Shown here: positions 22,631 through 27,865 of the stretch, in pieces
Position numbering within the stretch: position 1 is the first letter of the stretch
How the letters are laid out: each line of letters starts with the position of its first letter
From: a virus
Virus record (IMG/VR): IMGVR_UViG_3300009124_000079
Location: 1 to 27,865 of that record
Strand: one strand, 5' to 3'
DNA length: 27,865 nucleotides
Notes under the pieces: generated by a model
Databases searched by the model: none
What the model was told of the DNA's origin: nothing
The model's input: only the letters and a program-made list of their open reading frames with translations
Program-made: the position numbers and the translations under genes

Positions 22631-22765
22631 TTACTTGTCCCCTTTAAGGTCTAAGGTTGAGAAGGCCCATAGCATGACCATGGGGGCTGCTACAGCGATA
22701 CAAGCGACAATCAAGCCGCTATAGTGAACGATTTGTTCTTGGTTATTAAGAAGAAAGTTATACAT
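22631..22765 (-). CDS. Small membrane protein (44 aa)
   Basis: An open frame of 44 residues (M-Y-N-F-L-L-N-N-Q-E-Q at the start) with one hydrophobic segment at about 15-35 (Y-S-G-L-I-V-A-C-I-A-V-A-A-P-M-V-M-L-W-A-F). AGGAAA lies about five bases before the ATG on the minus strand. Its TAA is immediately followed by the ATG of the Rad52-like gene, so it is the first gene of the leftward transcript. The function is unknown; small early membrane proteins of phages often affect superinfection or host physiology. Confidence 0.6.
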   Translation of the reverse strand: MYNFLLNNQEQIVHYSGLIVACIAVAAPMVMLWAFSTLDLKGDK

Positions 22766-22785
22766 TTCATTTTCCTATGTTGGTT

Positions 22786-22802
22786 ATGGACAACATGTCC
22801 AT
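22786..22802. promoter_or_regulatory. Palindromic operator candidate
   Basis: ATGGACA-ACA-TGTCCAT is a perfect 7-bp inverted repeat with a 3-base centre. It lies between the leftward start point and the first leftward gene, a good place for repression of that transcript. The TGTCCA half-site also recurs at 26883-27122. Confidence 0.55.
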
Positions 22803-22818
22803 GAAAAGAGCTTACTGT

Positions 22819-22847
22819 GTTATATTTGTGTTGTCAACAGATAACAA
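22819..22847 (-). promoter_or_regulatory. Candidate leftward promoter
   Basis: On the minus strand, TTGTTA (22847-22842, 4 of 6) and TATAAC (22824-22819, 5 of 6) are spaced by 17 bases. It would transcribe the small membrane protein, Rad52-like and HTH genes. Its -35 interleaves with the rightward promoter, so both probably cannot be occupied at once. Confidence 0.55.
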
Positions 22848-22859
22848 ATAAAGTATAGA
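22831..22859 (+). promoter_or_regulatory. Candidate rightward early promoter
   Basis: TTGTCA (22831-22836, 5 of 6) and TATAGA (22854-22859, 4 of 6) are spaced by 17 bases, upstream of the HTH gene at 22889. The palindrome TGTTG-T-CAACA (22829-22839) covers the -35 and is a candidate operator. Confidence 0.6.
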
Positions 22860-22888
22860 AATTACATCCATTAACCAAGGAGAACAAA

Positions 22889-23155
22889 ATGGATTTTAAT
22901 GAATGGCTTCGGGAGACCATGACCAAACATGGTTTGTCCGATTTGGAGGTCCAGAACAGGACCAAAATAAATAGGAGCCTGATTTGGCACTATAAACAGG
23001 GAAGCAAAAGACCATCATTTCAGAATGTTGGTTTATTGGCGGATTTGTTCGCAAAAGTGGAAGGGGAAGCCGAAAAGATGGACCATCGACAAGTCTATTT
23101 CCTTCGATTGGAGCTCATCTATAAAATGTATCAACTTTTGGAGGTGGAAAAATGA
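22889..23155 (+). CDS. HTH (XRE/Cro-like) regulator
   Basis: An 88-residue protein with an N-terminal helix-turn-helix: L-R-E-T-M-T-K-H-G-L-S-D-L-E-V-Q-N-R-T-K-I-N-R-S-L-I-W-H-Y-K-Q-G, matching XRE domains. The C-terminal half (R-L-E-L-I-Y-K-M-Y-Q-L-L) is helical. It is the first gene of the rightward early operon, directly behind the switch promoters, like Cro or CI-type proteins. AAGGAG lies before the ATG. Its TGA overlaps the RusA start (ATGA at 23152-23155). Its operator is probably among the palindromes at 22786-22839. Confidence 0.7.
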   Translation: MDFNEWLRETMTKHGLSDLEVQNRTKINRSLIWHYKQGSKRPSFQNVGLLADLFAKVEGEAEKMDHRQVYFLRLELIYKMYQLLEVEK

Positions 23156-23592
23156 AGGAATTATGGCCACCCTCATTTATTGGTTGTTTTCAGGTCTTGG
23201 GCGAGCCGGTCGCCATGGGCCGTCCACGGTTCACACGAAACGGTCGGGTCTATACCCCAAAGAAGACCGAAGAAGCGGTGAATCATATCGCCAGTGTAGC
23301 GGCTGAAATGATACCCTATCGTGAATGTGAAGACATGTTCGACATATCCATCCAATTCCATTTTAAGAGACCCAAACGAATGAAGAAGGGCGCAGCTGTA
23401 CGAAAGGCGACAAAACCCGACATTGATAATTTGGTCAAGACCGTGTTGGATGGTCTCAATCGTTCGGGTGTTTGGGTTGACGACAATCAAGTCGTAGCGC
23501 TTAGGGCTTCGAAATATTACTGTGGGACCGACGAGGAACCACGGACCCAAATCTTCATTTATTCGGTGCGACATGACACGCTCCCATTCTAA
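23152..23592 (+). CDS. RusA-family Holliday junction resolvase
   Basis: A 146-residue endonuclease expected to resolve branched DNA. The RusA signature is present: G-R-P-R-F-T near residues 23-28, and K-P-D90-I-D92-N-L-V-K-T-V-L-D-G-L-N, then V-W-V-D110-D111. The spacing of D90, D92 and D111 matches the three catalytic aspartates of RusA (21 residues from first to third). It overlaps the HTH gene by four bases and the primase gene by 20 bases. Together with the Rad52-like protein it gives the phage its own recombination kit. Confidence 0.9.
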   Translation: MKELWPPSFIGCFQVLGEPVAMGRPRFTRNGRVYTPKKTEEAVNHIASVAAEMIPYRECEDMFDISIQFHFKRPKRMKKGAAVRKATKPDIDNLVKTVLDGLNRSGVWVDDNQVVALRASKYYCGTDEEPRTQIFIYSVRHDTLPF

Positions 23593-24481
23593 GCCTGTTA
23601 TCGACTGGGGGGCTTGGGACCTAGGCGTGACCCTGTTCGACAATCGCTTCCAACGGGTTGGGCTATCCTTGACATTGAATCACCAACACCCGCTTGATTG
23701 GGTGTTGAATGTTGGGTGGACGAATCGCAAGTGGAAAGGAAAGGACAAGGAAATGTTGTGGTCTCCAGCTGTCTATGAACCTCAAGCAACCCGAAAGAAG
23801 GCAAATGTCGTTAAGGTCAGCTGCATGGTCTACGATGTCGACGACGGGACACCTTTCGAAATGCACGCTTTATTTGGGGACTTCTATTATTATGCACACA
23901 CGACAGCAAGTTCGACACCTGAGACACCCAAGTGGCGATTGGTGCTTCCGCTAAAGAAAGCTGTCCCTGGAAAGGAATGGGGAAGGGCTTGGGAAGCGGG
24001 ACGACGGCTATTTAAGGACAGAACAGGTTCGGACATCGATGGGGCGTGCAAAGACCCGTCGAGAATGTACTATGTAGCGCCCCCAAAAGACATGTGTCAG
24101 GTGGCGACCTCAAGCCGAAAAGCTATTACGAGCTATGACGAAGGGGTCTTTTTGGACTTGGATTGGAAATCAATCGAAAAGCCCAAGCCACGAAACAAGG
24201 TTGTCAGCTTAACCCAACGAAAGGCCAAGACAGCCAAGTCTAGCGAACGGAAGATAATGGAAGCGCTGAAATGTGAACCCGACAGTCGAAAGGTAGCAGC
24301 TGAAAGACTTGGGGCACAGATAACAGGTGATGGTATAGCTCGTTATATTGAGTGCCCCCAATGCCGAAAGAAGGACGTGTGGTTTTGTATTGACCCTTCA
24401 CAGAAGCACACAGCACAATGTAACCACCGGAATTCGTGTGGTTGGTACGGGTCGGTTTATGATTTACTTAAGGAGATATGA
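23573..24481 (+). CDS. AEP/PrimPol-type DNA primase with C-terminal zinc ribbon
   Basis: About 302 residues. The catalytic DxD is likely D88-V-D90 (V-Y-D-V-D-D-G), the next motif is Y-A-H109 and then W-R122-L-V-L-P-L, with a later D-I-D-G-A-C-K-D-P-S-R-M-Y-Y-V (about 154-168). This order and spacing resemble archaeo-eukaryotic-type primases of phages and mobile elements. The last 45 residues hold a zinc ribbon: C-P-Q-C, then C-N-H-R-N-S-C-G-W-Y-G. The start is set at 23573, 20 bases inside RusA; an upstream in-frame ATG at 23522 would overlap much more. It is followed by the helicase, its natural partner. Confidence 0.75.
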   Translation: MTRSHSKPVIDWGAWDLGVTLFDNRFQRVGLSLTLNHQHPLDWVLNVGWTNRKWKGKDKEMLWSPAVYEPQATRKKANVVKVSCMVYDVDDGTPFEMHALFGDFYYYAHTTASSTPETPKWRLVLPLKKAVPGKEWGRAWEAGRRLFKDRTGSDIDGACKDPSRMYYVAPPKDMCQVATSSRKAITSYDEGVFLDLDWKSIEKPKPRNKVVSLTQRKAKTAKSSERKIMEALKCEPDSRKVAAERLGAQITGDGIARYIECPQCRKKDVWFCIDPSQKHTAQCNHRNSCGWYGSVYDLLKEI

Positions 24482-24483
24482 AA

Positions 24484-25734
24484 ATGGATATTAACGAAAT
24501 GGGACAACTACTCAACATTGAAACAACAGACCAACCCGAACGGGATGTCATGGACATGTTGGAGCGGAGCCGAGACCGAACGGTCGAAGGGGTGTTGATT
24601 CGTGGGGCTGTCAAAAGTCACGCCCTTAACGGTTCGATAATACTTGAAAACGATAGTCGAATGGAAGACCGCTTCACATATAACGAATTTAACGACCAAA
24701 TTTATGTCTTGGACCGACGGTTCGAAGACGAAGACATAACCGAGACCCAATTATGGTTACATCGTGTTTATGGGGTGCGGATTGGAAAGGATGTTGTATA
24801 CGACTTGATTGTGAGACAAGCCAAGTCTAAGCGCTTCCATCCTCTACAGGAATATCTTTTGGGCCTAGAATGGGACGGTGTTTGTCGTCTTGAAACATTG
24901 CTTCAGACCTATTGGGGCGTTGAAGACACCGAACTATTGAAAGAAATTGGACGTCGTTGGGCTGTTTCATGTGTAGCCCGTGCAATTATGCCAGGGTCAA
25001 AGGTGGACACGGTGTTGATTTTATGCGGTCCCCAAGGGGCTTACAAGTCAACAAGTCTTCGGGTGTTGGCTGGAAATGGGTGGTTTTCAGATAGTCACTT
25101 GGACATATCACGCAAAGAAAGCTACGAACTTATCCATTCAAGCGGTGTTTGGATTTGGGAAATGGCGGAAAACTACGCCCTTAATAAAAGCGATGTCAAT
25201 AACGCTAAAATGTTCCTTAGTGCACAGTCCGACCGCTTCCGCCCTTCCTATGGACGCACCCCAATAACCCGAGAACGGTCCGTGGTCTTCGTGTCAACAA
25301 CCAACGAACCCTCCTTCCTAACCGATGGAAGTGGGAACCGTCGTTATTGGCCGGTGAACATTGGGGAAGTCGACTTGGAAGGACTAGAACGAGACCGTGA
25401 CATGATATGGGCCGAAGCCATGCAGCTCCTACGAGATAATGAACCTTGGTGGTTGGATGAATCCTTCGAGGTTGATTTGTTCGAATACCAACAGAACTTT
25501 GTTATCGAAGACCCTTGGGAAACAGCCGTGAATAAATGCGCTGACATGTATCCCGATGGATTCCTTAACGATGATGTGTTCTACCAACTTGGACTCAACC
25601 CAAGCAGACAAACAAGAGACGACAACAAGCGGGTGAACAACATATGTCAGTCCCAAGGGCTGTACAAACACCGAATAACCGGTTCACTTCCACGACATCC
25701 ACATCTCATTCGACCAAGGGTTTGGAAATGCTAG
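24484..25734 (+). CDS. VapE/VirE-family P-loop ATPase, probable replicative helicase
   Basis: 416 residues. Walker A is G182-P-Q-G-A-Y-K-S-T; the Walker B region is V-W-I-W-E-M-A-E (about 222-229). F-V-S-T-T-N-E-P (sensor, N274) and G-N-R-R-Y-W-P (arginine finger, about 284-290) complete the SF3-like layout of VapE proteins. These are replicative ATPases in prophages and satellites. A C-terminal helical part may bind DNA. ATG 24484 is chosen over 24478 because AAGGAG (24470-24475) is correctly spaced for it. It follows the primase within one operon. Confidence 0.85.
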   Translation: MDINEMGQLLNIETTDQPERDVMDMLERSRDRTVEGVLIRGAVKSHALNGSIILENDSRMEDRFTYNEFNDQIYVLDRRFEDEDITETQLWLHRVYGVRIGKDVVYDLIVRQAKSKRFHPLQEYLLGLEWDGVCRLETLLQTYWGVEDTELLKEIGRRWAVSCVARAIMPGSKVDTVLILCGPQGAYKSTSLRVLAGNGWFSDSHLDISRKESYELIHSSGVWIWEMAENYALNKSDVNNAKMFLSAQSDRFRPSYGRTPITRERSVVFVSTTNEPSFLTDGSGNRRYWPVNIGEVDLEGLERDRDMIWAEAMQLLRDNEPWWLDESFEVDLFEYQQNFVIEDPWETAVNKCADMYPDGFLNDDVFYQLGLNPSRQTRDDNKRVNNICQSQGLYKHRITGSLPRHPHLIRPRVWKC

Positions 25735-26318
25735 TATTTATCGACATTGAAACAAGCGCCCTATACGCTGGACACCATCGAGATTCTAACGGCTTCCTTT
25801 ATTATGGGGAGCTGTTGGAGGTAGCCGTCATTCGTGAAGATGGAAAAGAATATGTATGGCGAATGGAGCCCGAAAAGCCCACCCTACACGACCCCAAGTC
25901 CATGTCCATTAACGGATACAACAATCGAAAACACAACTACTTAACCGAACCATGGCGCAATCACATTACACGAATCCATGAAACACTAGCTGTTCCTGGA
26001 ACGCTTTATGTTGGACACAATGTCCAATTCGATGTCCATTGGCTGAACTTTTGGTTCGAGAAAGCTGGACTTCCACCCATTCCCGTTCGATGTCTGGACA
26101 CCATGACCTTAGCCCATGAACATCTCACACCATGCGGTCTTCGTGGTTTGTCCTTCGACAAGATACGGAAGTTCCTTGGGTGGGAGCTGCGAGAATGTCA
26201 CGACGCCTTAAACGATTGTCGGGATGTCAAGCGGCTGTTCCAAACACTGAGACGAGCTACACTATTCGATAGACTGATATGGAGGTTCACAGGGTTATGT
26301 ATTTCCAAGTGGTTATAA
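25728..26318 (+). CDS. DEDDh 3'-5' exonuclease (DnaQ-like)
   Basis: A 196-residue exonuclease that may process ends or proofread. Motifs: D6 and E8 in V-F-I-D-I-E-T-S; D102 in V-G-H-N-V-Q-F-D-V-H-W; H158 and D163 in C-H-D-A-L-N-D-C. This is the DEDDh set. The N-terminus is short, with no other domain. The start overlaps the helicase stop by seven bases; an in-frame ATG at 25644 would overlap much more. It sits between the helicase and an HTH gene. Confidence 0.85.
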   Translation: MLVFIDIETSALYAGHHRDSNGFLYYGELLEVAVIREDGKEYVWRMEPEKPTLHDPKSMSINGYNNRKHNYLTEPWRNHITRIHETLAVPGTLYVGHNVQFDVHWLNFWFEKAGLPPIPVRCLDTMTLAHEHLTPCGLRGLSFDKIRKFLGWELRECHDALNDCRDVKRLFQTLRRATLFDRLIWRFTGLCISKWL

Positions 26319-26542
26319 AGGACCTCATGAAACGAAAGGGAATGACGATTGACGAATTCGCTGAAGCGCTTCACCTATCAGCTGGAGCTGTCTTGGGTTG
26401 GTTGACTGGATACGAACTTCCAACAGACAAAGAACTTTTGGTCTTGTCTTTATGCTTCGGAAACACCCAAGACCAATGGAAGCGAGCGTTCGAACTATTG
26501 CAACGAATTCGGGATGTTGACAGTCGAAGACATTTGAATTAG
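26297..26542 (+). CDS. HTH (XRE-like) protein, end of early operon
   Basis: An 81-residue protein with an XRE helix-turn-helix: V-I-K-D-L-M-K-R-K-G-M-T-I-D-E-F-A-E-A-L-H-L-S-A-G-A-V-L-G-W-L. It could be a late activator or an anti-repressor, but that is a guess. Start 26297 keeps the first helix whole and has GGAGG (26281-26285) ten bases upstream. Starts at 26279 or 26327 are possible. It is the last gene before the terminators and the DnaA-box region. Confidence 0.6.
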   Translation: MYFQVVIKDLMKRKGMTIDEFAEALHLSAGAVLGWLTGYELPTDKELLVLSLCFGNTQDQWKRAFELLQRIRDVDSRRHLN

Positions 26543-26592
26543 TGGACGCTTGAGTTCTGTACGACTCATTTCGTTTATCTCAATAAAATATT

Positions 26593-26635
26593 GAACCTCA
26601 TGTCAACTTTGCCCCTGACATGGGGTTCTCTTTTA
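26593..26635 (+). terminator. Intrinsic terminator of the replication operon
   Basis: A 13-bp stem GAACCTCATGTCA (26593-26605) with TGACATGGGGTTC (26616-26628), one G-T wobble and a 10-base loop, followed by TCTTTTA. It lies 50 bases after the HTH gene's stop. Nothing else is visible in 26543-26592. Confidence 0.65.
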
Positions 26636-26644
26636 TGTTATAGA
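26615..26644 (+). promoter_or_regulatory. Candidate promoter overlapping the terminator
   Basis: CTGACA (26615-26620, 5 of 6) and TATAGA (26639-26644, 4 of 6), 18 bases apart, with the -35 inside the terminator's right arm. The -10 is identical to that of the rightward early promoter. It would start a short transcript ending at the terminator at 26687. Confidence 0.35.
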
Positions 26645-26650
26645 ATTTGG

Positions 26651-26717
26651 CCGGAGAAGTTCTTCGGTGTTGCGAGAGATGAAGCAGGCGACCCATTCGT
26701 GGGTCGTCTTTATTTTT
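26651..26717 (+). ncRNA. Candidate small RNA next to the origin region
   Basis: If transcription starts near 26651, the RNA would be about 65 bases: a small hairpin at 26651-26667 (CCGGAGAA / TTCTTCGG), a short single-stranded part, then the terminator stem at 26687-26708. There is no open frame with a ribosome binding site. The role, if any, could be to regulate or prime replication. This is a sequence-based guess only. Confidence 0.3.
26687..26717 (+). terminator. Strong intrinsic terminator with TTCG loop
   Basis: GGCGACCCA (26687-26695) pairs with TGGGTCGTC (26700-26708) with one wobble, closed by a TTCG tetraloop and followed by TTTATTTTT (26709-26717). A textbook intrinsic terminator on the plus strand, directly upstream of the DnaA-box array and shielding it from early transcription. 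Confidence 0.85.
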
Positions 26718-26731
26718 GGCTTGAAAAAAAG

Positions 26732-26854
26732 TTATCCACAGGTTTATCCACAGAGTTATCCACAAGCAAACAGCCCGATACAATCGATACTCTTTGAAGT
26801 TATCCACAGAGTTATCCACAGGTTTATCCACAAGTTATCCACAGGTTATCCACA
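26732..26854 (+). repeat. Array of eight DnaA boxes (TTATCCACA)
   Basis: Eight exact copies of the consensus DnaA box TTATCCACA, all in the same direction, start at 26732, 26744, 26756, 26800, 26812, 26824, 26835 and 26846. Steps are 12 or 11 bp, about one helical turn, in groups of three and five with a 44-bp gap. No GATC is present. This looks like a DnaA-binding element: a phage origin, or a decoy that titrates host DnaA. Confidence 0.9.
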
Positions 26855-26882
26855 GGACAAAACCCAATTGGTTGAACCAATC

Positions 26883-27122
26883 TGTCCACGTTGTCCACCT
26901 GTGTCCAATAGTACTGGACAAGTTTAACCCATATCGAAACTAGATTATGAACAATCTGTCCAAAAGTCCACTAACTTTCTATAAGAGGGGTTTTATAGAA
27001 ATAAATAATAGTACTACAAAAGGGATTTTTTTGTGGACACGTGGACAGAATCACGAAAAGCCGCATAGAACAAGGGGTATTCCTGTCCACAACATGCGGG
27101 ACAACGTGGACAAACGTGGACA
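26883..27122. repeat. Cluster of TGTCCA/TGGACA iterons
   Basis: TGTCCA starts at 26883, 26892, 26902, 26957 and 27084; the reverse TGGACA starts at 26915, 27034, 27042, 27107 and 27117. Most are part of CTGTCCAC or TTGTCCAC, and neighbours are spaced 8-10 bp. They could be weak DnaA boxes, or binding sites for a phage initiator or regulator. An inverted repeat ATTGGTT-G-AACCAAT (26867-26881) lies just before. Confidence 0.7.
26971..27035. other. AT-rich stretch, candidate unwinding element
   Basis: A strongly AT-rich stretch between the iteron groups, with a small inverted repeat CTATAA/TTATAG, a run of A/T around 26997-27010 and TTTTTTT near 27026-27032. Such stretches next to DnaA boxes and iterons commonly open first at origins. 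No coding frame is credible here. Confidence 0.45.
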
Positions 27123-27124
27123 GG

Positions 27125-27472
27125 CTACTTCTTTCGGTCAATCTCTCTTAGGGTAGCGTTCACCCATATCCGTCCAGCCGAGCCACCCCAAAGGGCCCAA
27201 GCAATGGCAGCTTTAGAATTGGACTTCATTCGGGCTTTGGCTTCCAAGGGGCTATCCCCATGACGAGCGAACCAAGCAGACATTAACCGAAGCTGTTCTT
27301 CATCCACTTGGTCGTTCACTATCCGACGGGCTGTTCTCATCCCAGTCCCTTCGACTTTCTTTCCATCCACTTCTTTGTAAGCTGCACGCTGGGACAAGGG
27401 ACGGTCCAAGTTTACATTGATAGCACGCTGGACGAGTTGTTTGACATGGCTTGGGGCTTTATATACAGGCAC
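27125..27472 (-). CDS. Phage protein with a common ARH...AW.LWGG-type domain, unknown function
   Basis: A 115-residue protein starting at GTG 27472, set by a perfect AAGGAGGT four bases upstream on the minus strand. The C-terminal part (about 50-110) has A-R-R-I-V-N-D-Q, L-R-L-M-S-A-W-F-A-R-H, and A-I-A-W-A-L-W-G-G-S-A-G-R-I-W. From memory this matches a short domain of unknown function found in many phage proteins, often as F-A-R-H-E...A-W-x-L-W-G-G-D-A-G. A longer reading to 27724 would be antisense to the plus-strand gene at 27522. It faces left towards the iteron region and ends three bases from it. Confidence 0.65.
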   Translation of the reverse strand: MPVYKAPSHVKQLVQRAINVNLDRPLSQRAAYKEVDGKKVEGTGMRTARRIVNDQVDEEQLRLMSAWFARHGDSPLEAKARMKSNSKAAIAWALWGGSAGRIWVNATLREIDRKK

Positions 27473-27521
27473 ACGACCTCCTTTTAAGTTACAATATGAA
27501 TATATCCGATAAGGAGACGAT

Positions 27522-27824
27522 ATGGCTAAACGAGCACGAATCACTAGAACGAACGCTGAGAATGTCGCAATACGAGCACAGGTAAACGCATATATGGCCC
27601 AAGGGCTTCCGATGGACCAAGCCCAAGCTGCAGCTTTTAAGATGTTTAGCCAGGGGGAAATTAGCGCAAGCCCAACAGCCAAACCAGCAAAGACAACGGG
27701 TGGACTACTTCGCAATCTAGCCAAGCGGGCAGCTCAAACAGCAGCTGCAGCCAAGGCGGCCGACATCCAAGCCGGTCGGAGAACATCTAGCGGTCGAAAA
27801 CGGACTACCAAATCGAGACGATAG
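27522..27824 (+). CDS. Basic Ala/Lys/Arg-rich histone-like protein
   Basis: A 100-residue, strongly basic protein. The N-terminal half is helical (R-A-R-I-T-R-T-N-A-E-N-V-A-I-R-A-Q-V-N-A-Y). The C-terminal half (about 60-100) resembles histone H1 tails: L-A-K-R-A-A-Q-T-A-A-A-A-K-A-A-D, then G-R-R-T-S-S-G-R-K-R-T-T-K-S-R-R. It probably binds nucleic acid. AAGGAG at 27508-27513 precedes the ATG. It diverges from the GTG-started gene with only 49 bases between them, so any promoter must lie within that gap or the opposite gene. The function is unknown. Confidence 0.7.
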   Translation: MAKRARITRTNAENVAIRAQVNAYMAQGLPMDQAQAAAFKMFSQGEISASPTAKPAKTTGGLLRNLAKRAAQTAAAAKAADIQAGRRTSSGRKRTTKSRR

Positions 27825-27839
27825 GCCATGTGCCTAGGG

Positions 27840-27865
27840 CTGTCTCTTATACACATCTCCGAGCC
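27840..27865. other. Nextera transposase adapter (artefact)
   Basis: CTGTCTCTTATACACATCT (27840-27858) is the 19-bp Tn5 mosaic end used in Nextera libraries, followed by CCGAGCC from the read adapter. These 26 bases are not phage sequence. The genuine sequence ends at about 27839, and the right genome end may be missing. Confidence 0.97.

Noticed and set aside
26732-26854. CRISPR array
   Set aside because: Repeats are 9 bp with 2-3 bp gaps; no spacers of 30 bp or so and no cas genes.
26598-26927. Open frames of 77 and 86 residues across the DnaA boxes
   Set aside because: They merely translate the repeated TTATCCACA units and terminator stems, with low-complexity repeats (Y-P-Q, I-H-R), and have no fitting ribosome binding site.
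27473-27724. N-terminal extension of the minus-strand gene to 27724
   Set aside because: It is antisense to a plus-strand gene with a clear ribosome binding site, and the GTG at 27472 has a perfect AAGGAGGT.
1-27839. Integrase, attachment site, tRNA genes or toxin-antitoxin pair
   Set aside because: No tyrosine or serine recombinase motif, no tRNA-like cloverleaf and no recognisable toxin were seen; the HTH genes have no adjacent toxin.
1-27839. Direct terminal repeat joining the two ends
   Set aside because: The first 99 bases and the last genuine bases before 27839 share no repeat that I can see.

Overview
The window is almost all of a tailed bacteriophage genome (siphovirus type) from a Gram-negative host. 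It has terminase, portal, scaffold, HK97-type capsid, head-tail connector, tail tube, tape-measure, tail-tip and lysis genes on the + strand (about 100-21533). A short leftward block and a rightward replication block follow. No integrase, tRNA or CRISPR array is visible. The last 26 bases (27840-27865) match the Nextera transposase adapter and are not phage DNA, so the true sequence stops near 27839. Eight copies of the consensus DnaA box TTATCCACA and AGGAG-type ribosome binding sites fit a proteobacterial host. The host species cannot be read from the sequence.

Layout. 1-99 is a short leader with a small tandem repeat. 100-4950 holds the small terminase, three unusual genes (a secreted Cys-rich protein, a 66-residue protein and a PAS-domain membrane protein), the large terminase and the portal; most of these genes overlap by a few bases. 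4966-9494 holds the scaffold, four beta-rich head-associated proteins and the major capsid protein. 9616-12732 holds connector and tail-completion genes, the tail tube and a tail assembly chaperone with a programmed -1 frameshift (slippery T TTT TTG at 12493-12499) whose second half has no start codon of its own. 12725-20242 holds a gp10-like protein, the tape measure, a 1106-residue tail protein with sialidase-type Asp boxes, and a tail hub protein. 20242-21533 holds an Amidase_3 endolysin, a membrane coiled-coil (holin-like) protein and a small beta-rich protein.

A terminator at 21533-21571 separates this from leftward genes: a 44-residue membrane protein, a Rad52-family annealing protein and an HTH protein. 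Two divergent, overlapping promoters around 22819-22859, with palindromic operator candidates, look like a transcription switch. The rightward operon encodes an HTH regulator, a RusA resolvase, an AEP-type primase with a zinc ribbon, a VapE-like helicase, a DEDDh exonuclease and another HTH protein. It ends at tandem terminators.

26543-27124 carries no credible gene. It holds eight same-direction DnaA boxes at 11-12 bp steps, ten TGTCCA/TGGACA hexamers, an AT-rich stretch and a possible small RNA. It is either the phage origin or a DnaA-titration locus. A GTG-started gene (minus strand) and a histone-like basic protein (plus strand) diverge at the right end.

The points most worth a second look are the PAS sensor with a holin-like membrane hairpin inside the terminase module, the DnaA-box/iteron locus, the near absence of GATC (one site found by eye in 27.8 kb), the unannotated frameshift product, and a possible RNA switch that could hide the ribosome binding site at 9603-9612.
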